Shown: piece after piece, positions 44,519 through 45,639 of the stretch
How the letters are laid out: every line of letters begins with the position of its first letter
Numbering within the stretch: the first letter of the stretch is position 1
Assembly (NCBI GenBank): GCA_020850755.1
Contig: JADZEB010000017.1
Location: forward strand, 1 to 45,639
Direction of reading: 5' to 3'
Source of the DNA: Alphaproteobacteria bacterium
Lineage (GTDB): Bacteria > Pseudomonadota > Alphaproteobacteria > Acetobacterales > Acetobacteraceae
Length of the DNA stretch: 45,639 nucleotides
The notes under the pieces: generated by a model
What the model saw: the letters and a program-made list of their open reading frames with translations, nothing else
Database searches by the model: none
Told to the model about the DNA's origin: nothing
Position numbers and translations under genes: made by a program

Positions 44519-44558
44519 CGCGCGGCGGAACGCCCGCCTATGCGCCCAGCGGTCCCGC

Positions 44559-45548
44559 CTACAGCGCGAGCGAATACTCCATCGGCACCCGGTCGAAGCC
44601 GTTGCCGCGGCGGACAATGTAGCTCGCCGAAGGGAAGGGCCAGTGATAGGCCACCACCGGGATACGGTCGGCCACCACCATGTCGAACAGGCGCCGGCGG
44701 CTGGCGGCGGCCATGTTGCCGTCCATGTCGAAGGCCGAGTGCCAGTCGGGATTGCGCAGGAACAGCGGGATGCCGGTGGTGTCGGAGGAGAGGATGAGCT
44801 GCGCATTGCCCGAGGAGACACGGAAGGCGCAATGGCCGGGCGTGTGGCCGTAGGTCGCGATCGAGGAGACGCCCGGCACCAGTTCCCCGCCCGGCGCATA
44901 GCGCTCGACCTTGGCGCCATAGGCGCCGAACTGGCGGCGCGCATTCTGGAAGCCGCCCTGGGCCGCCTGCGGCGCGCGGCTCATGCGCCCGTCATCCATC
45001 CAATGGTTCCATTCCGGCTCGGGCGCGAGCACGCGGGCATTGGCGAAGATGGGCTGGCCCTGCGGATCGGTCAGGCCGGTGATGTGGTCGCCGTGGAAAT
45101 GGCTGACGGCGATGGTGTCGATCTGCGCCGGCTCGATGCCCGAAGCGCGCATGTTTTCCAGCATGAACCGCGCGGTGGGTCGCGCCGCGGTGCCGTTACC
45201 GGCATCGAACAGCACCAGGTTGCGGCCGGTGTTGACGACGGTGATGTTGAACGGGTTGTGCACCGCATCGGTGGGCAGGAACATCTCGCGCAGCTCGCCC
45301 AGCACCTGCTCGCCGGTGGCGTTGCGCACCATCCCGTCGGCCGGGTTGGGGCGGATGAAATAGCCGTCATGCAGCACCGTCACCTCGGCCTGGCCTACCT
45401 TGAAGCGGAACCAGCCGGGCGCCTGGCGGCCGACCGGCGGTGGCACGTTGGCGGCGGCGGGACGGGCGAGCCCGGCCAGAAGCGCGGGCGCGGCAAGCGG
45501 GGCGGCGGCGATCGCGCCGAGCGCGATCCGGCGGGTCAGGGCGGACAT
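44559..45548 (-). CDS. Exported metallo-beta-lactamase-fold hydrolase
   Basis: A 329-residue MBL-fold protein. The N-terminus LTRRIALGAIAAAPLAAPAL is a likely twin-arginine signal, with cleavage around ARPAAA, so the enzyme is periplasmic. The metal site is HFHGDH with the first three ligands plus Asp, then a later His in TYGHTPGHC, an Asp in SSDTTG and a final His in VAYHWPFP, the standard set for two zinc ions. The group includes lactonase-like and arylsulfatase-like enzymes; the substrate cannot be told. GAGGAG lies 10 bases upstream of the start. The promoter region has a direct repeat, suggesting control by a nearby regulator outside the window. Confidence 0.93.
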   Translation of the reverse strand: MSALTRRIALGAIAAAPLAAPALLAGLARPAAANVPPPVGRQAPGWFRFKVGQAEVTVLHDGYFIRPNPADGMVRNATGEQVLGELREMFLPTDAVHNPFNITVVNTGRNLVLFDAGNGTAARPTARFMLENMRASGIEPAQIDTIAVSHFHGDHITGLTDPQGQPIFANARVLAPEPEWNHWMDDGRMSRAPQAAQGGFQNARRQFGAYGAKVERYAPGGELVPGVSSIATYGHTPGHCAFRVSSGNAQLILSSDTTGIPLFLRNPDWHSAFDMDGNMAAASRRRLFDMVVADRIPVVAYHWPFPSASYIVRRGNGFDRVPMEYSLAL

Positions 45549-45586
45549 GGCGGGGTCTCCTCGGTGGATTTCGCTCGCCAGAACAA

Positions 45587-45620
45587 GATGTTATAGCGAT
45601 TCCATAGAGGATGTTATAGC
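45587..45620 (-). promoter_or_regulatory. Direct repeat upstream of the MBL-fold hydrolase
   Basis: The 11-base word gatgttatagc occurs at 45587-45597 and again at 45610-45620, 23 bases apart, about two helical turns. On the minus strand each reads GCTATAACATC and contains TATAAC, a good -10 hexamer. It lies 39 bases before the hydrolase start in an A/T-rich patch. It is either a repressor/activator operator pair or two overlapping promoters. Confidence 0.55.
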
Positions 45621-45639
45621 CATCGCAACAGCGCAAGTA

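Noticed and set aside
1-45639. tRNA, rRNA, transposase, integrase or prophage genes
   Set aside because: I looked for T-loop motifs, DDE or integrase signatures and rRNA-like stretches in the gaps and saw none.

Overview
The window is a chromosomal segment from a very GC-rich alphaproteobacterium, most likely of the Rhodospirillales/Acetobacterales type. This is inferred from gene content and order, not from a database match. The pointers are an aroQ-accB-accC-aat block facing a DUF2155 / small protein / mlaD / NDUFA12 block, an RNase E with a long acidic insertion inside its S1 domain, an Rrf2-type IscR heading a cysteine desulfurase operon, and the amiC-PBP1A-prfB run divergent from rne. 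I see no rRNA, tRNA, CRISPR array, phage gene, transposase or attachment site. High GC produces long mirror reading frames opposite almost every gene; these were left out.

Layout. 1-2350 (minus): iscR followed by two cysteine desulfurase genes, the second cut by the window edge. 2791-6005: a small alpha/beta hydrolase, anmK on the opposite strand, and tyrS. 6012-13130: a large AsmA/DUF3971-like envelope protein divergent from glnE and bcp. 13228-19328 (minus): a small secreted protein, prfB with its programmed +1 frameshift, PBP1A and the Tat-exported amidase AmiC. 19966-23301: rne with a long leader. 23434-26977 (minus): a gamma-glutamyltransferase-like lipoprotein, a PLP aminotransferase and an ArsR-type protein lacking its DNA-binding half. 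27048-29845: an M48 metalloprotease with TPR repeats and a DsbA-like protein. 29961-32600 (minus): a fused ThiS-ThiG and an ornithine-decarboxylase-type enzyme with a long structured leader. 32830-37503: aroQ, accB, accC, aat and two paralogous secreted proteins. 37610-39439 (minus): NDUFA12, mlaD, a 72-residue protein and DUF2155. 39749-44391: a class II ribonucleotide-reductase-derived protein that appears to have lost its catalytic centre, two tandem RidA proteins and a DUF482 acyltransferase. 44559-45548 (minus): a Tat-exported metallo-beta-lactamase-fold hydrolase with a direct repeat upstream.

Most of this is housekeeping: Fe-S assembly, cell-wall synthesis and recycling, translation, RNA decay, nitrogen control, fatty-acid initiation, thiamin and shikimate pathways, and complex I assembly. 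The unusual items are the eroded NrdJ-like protein, changed active-site residues in AroQ and in the GGT-like lipoprotein, the internal ThiS tail in ThiSG, the HTH-less ArsR relative, a codon-use break at the 3' end of tyrS, and 12-15 bp tandem repeats in several genes and intergenic gaps.
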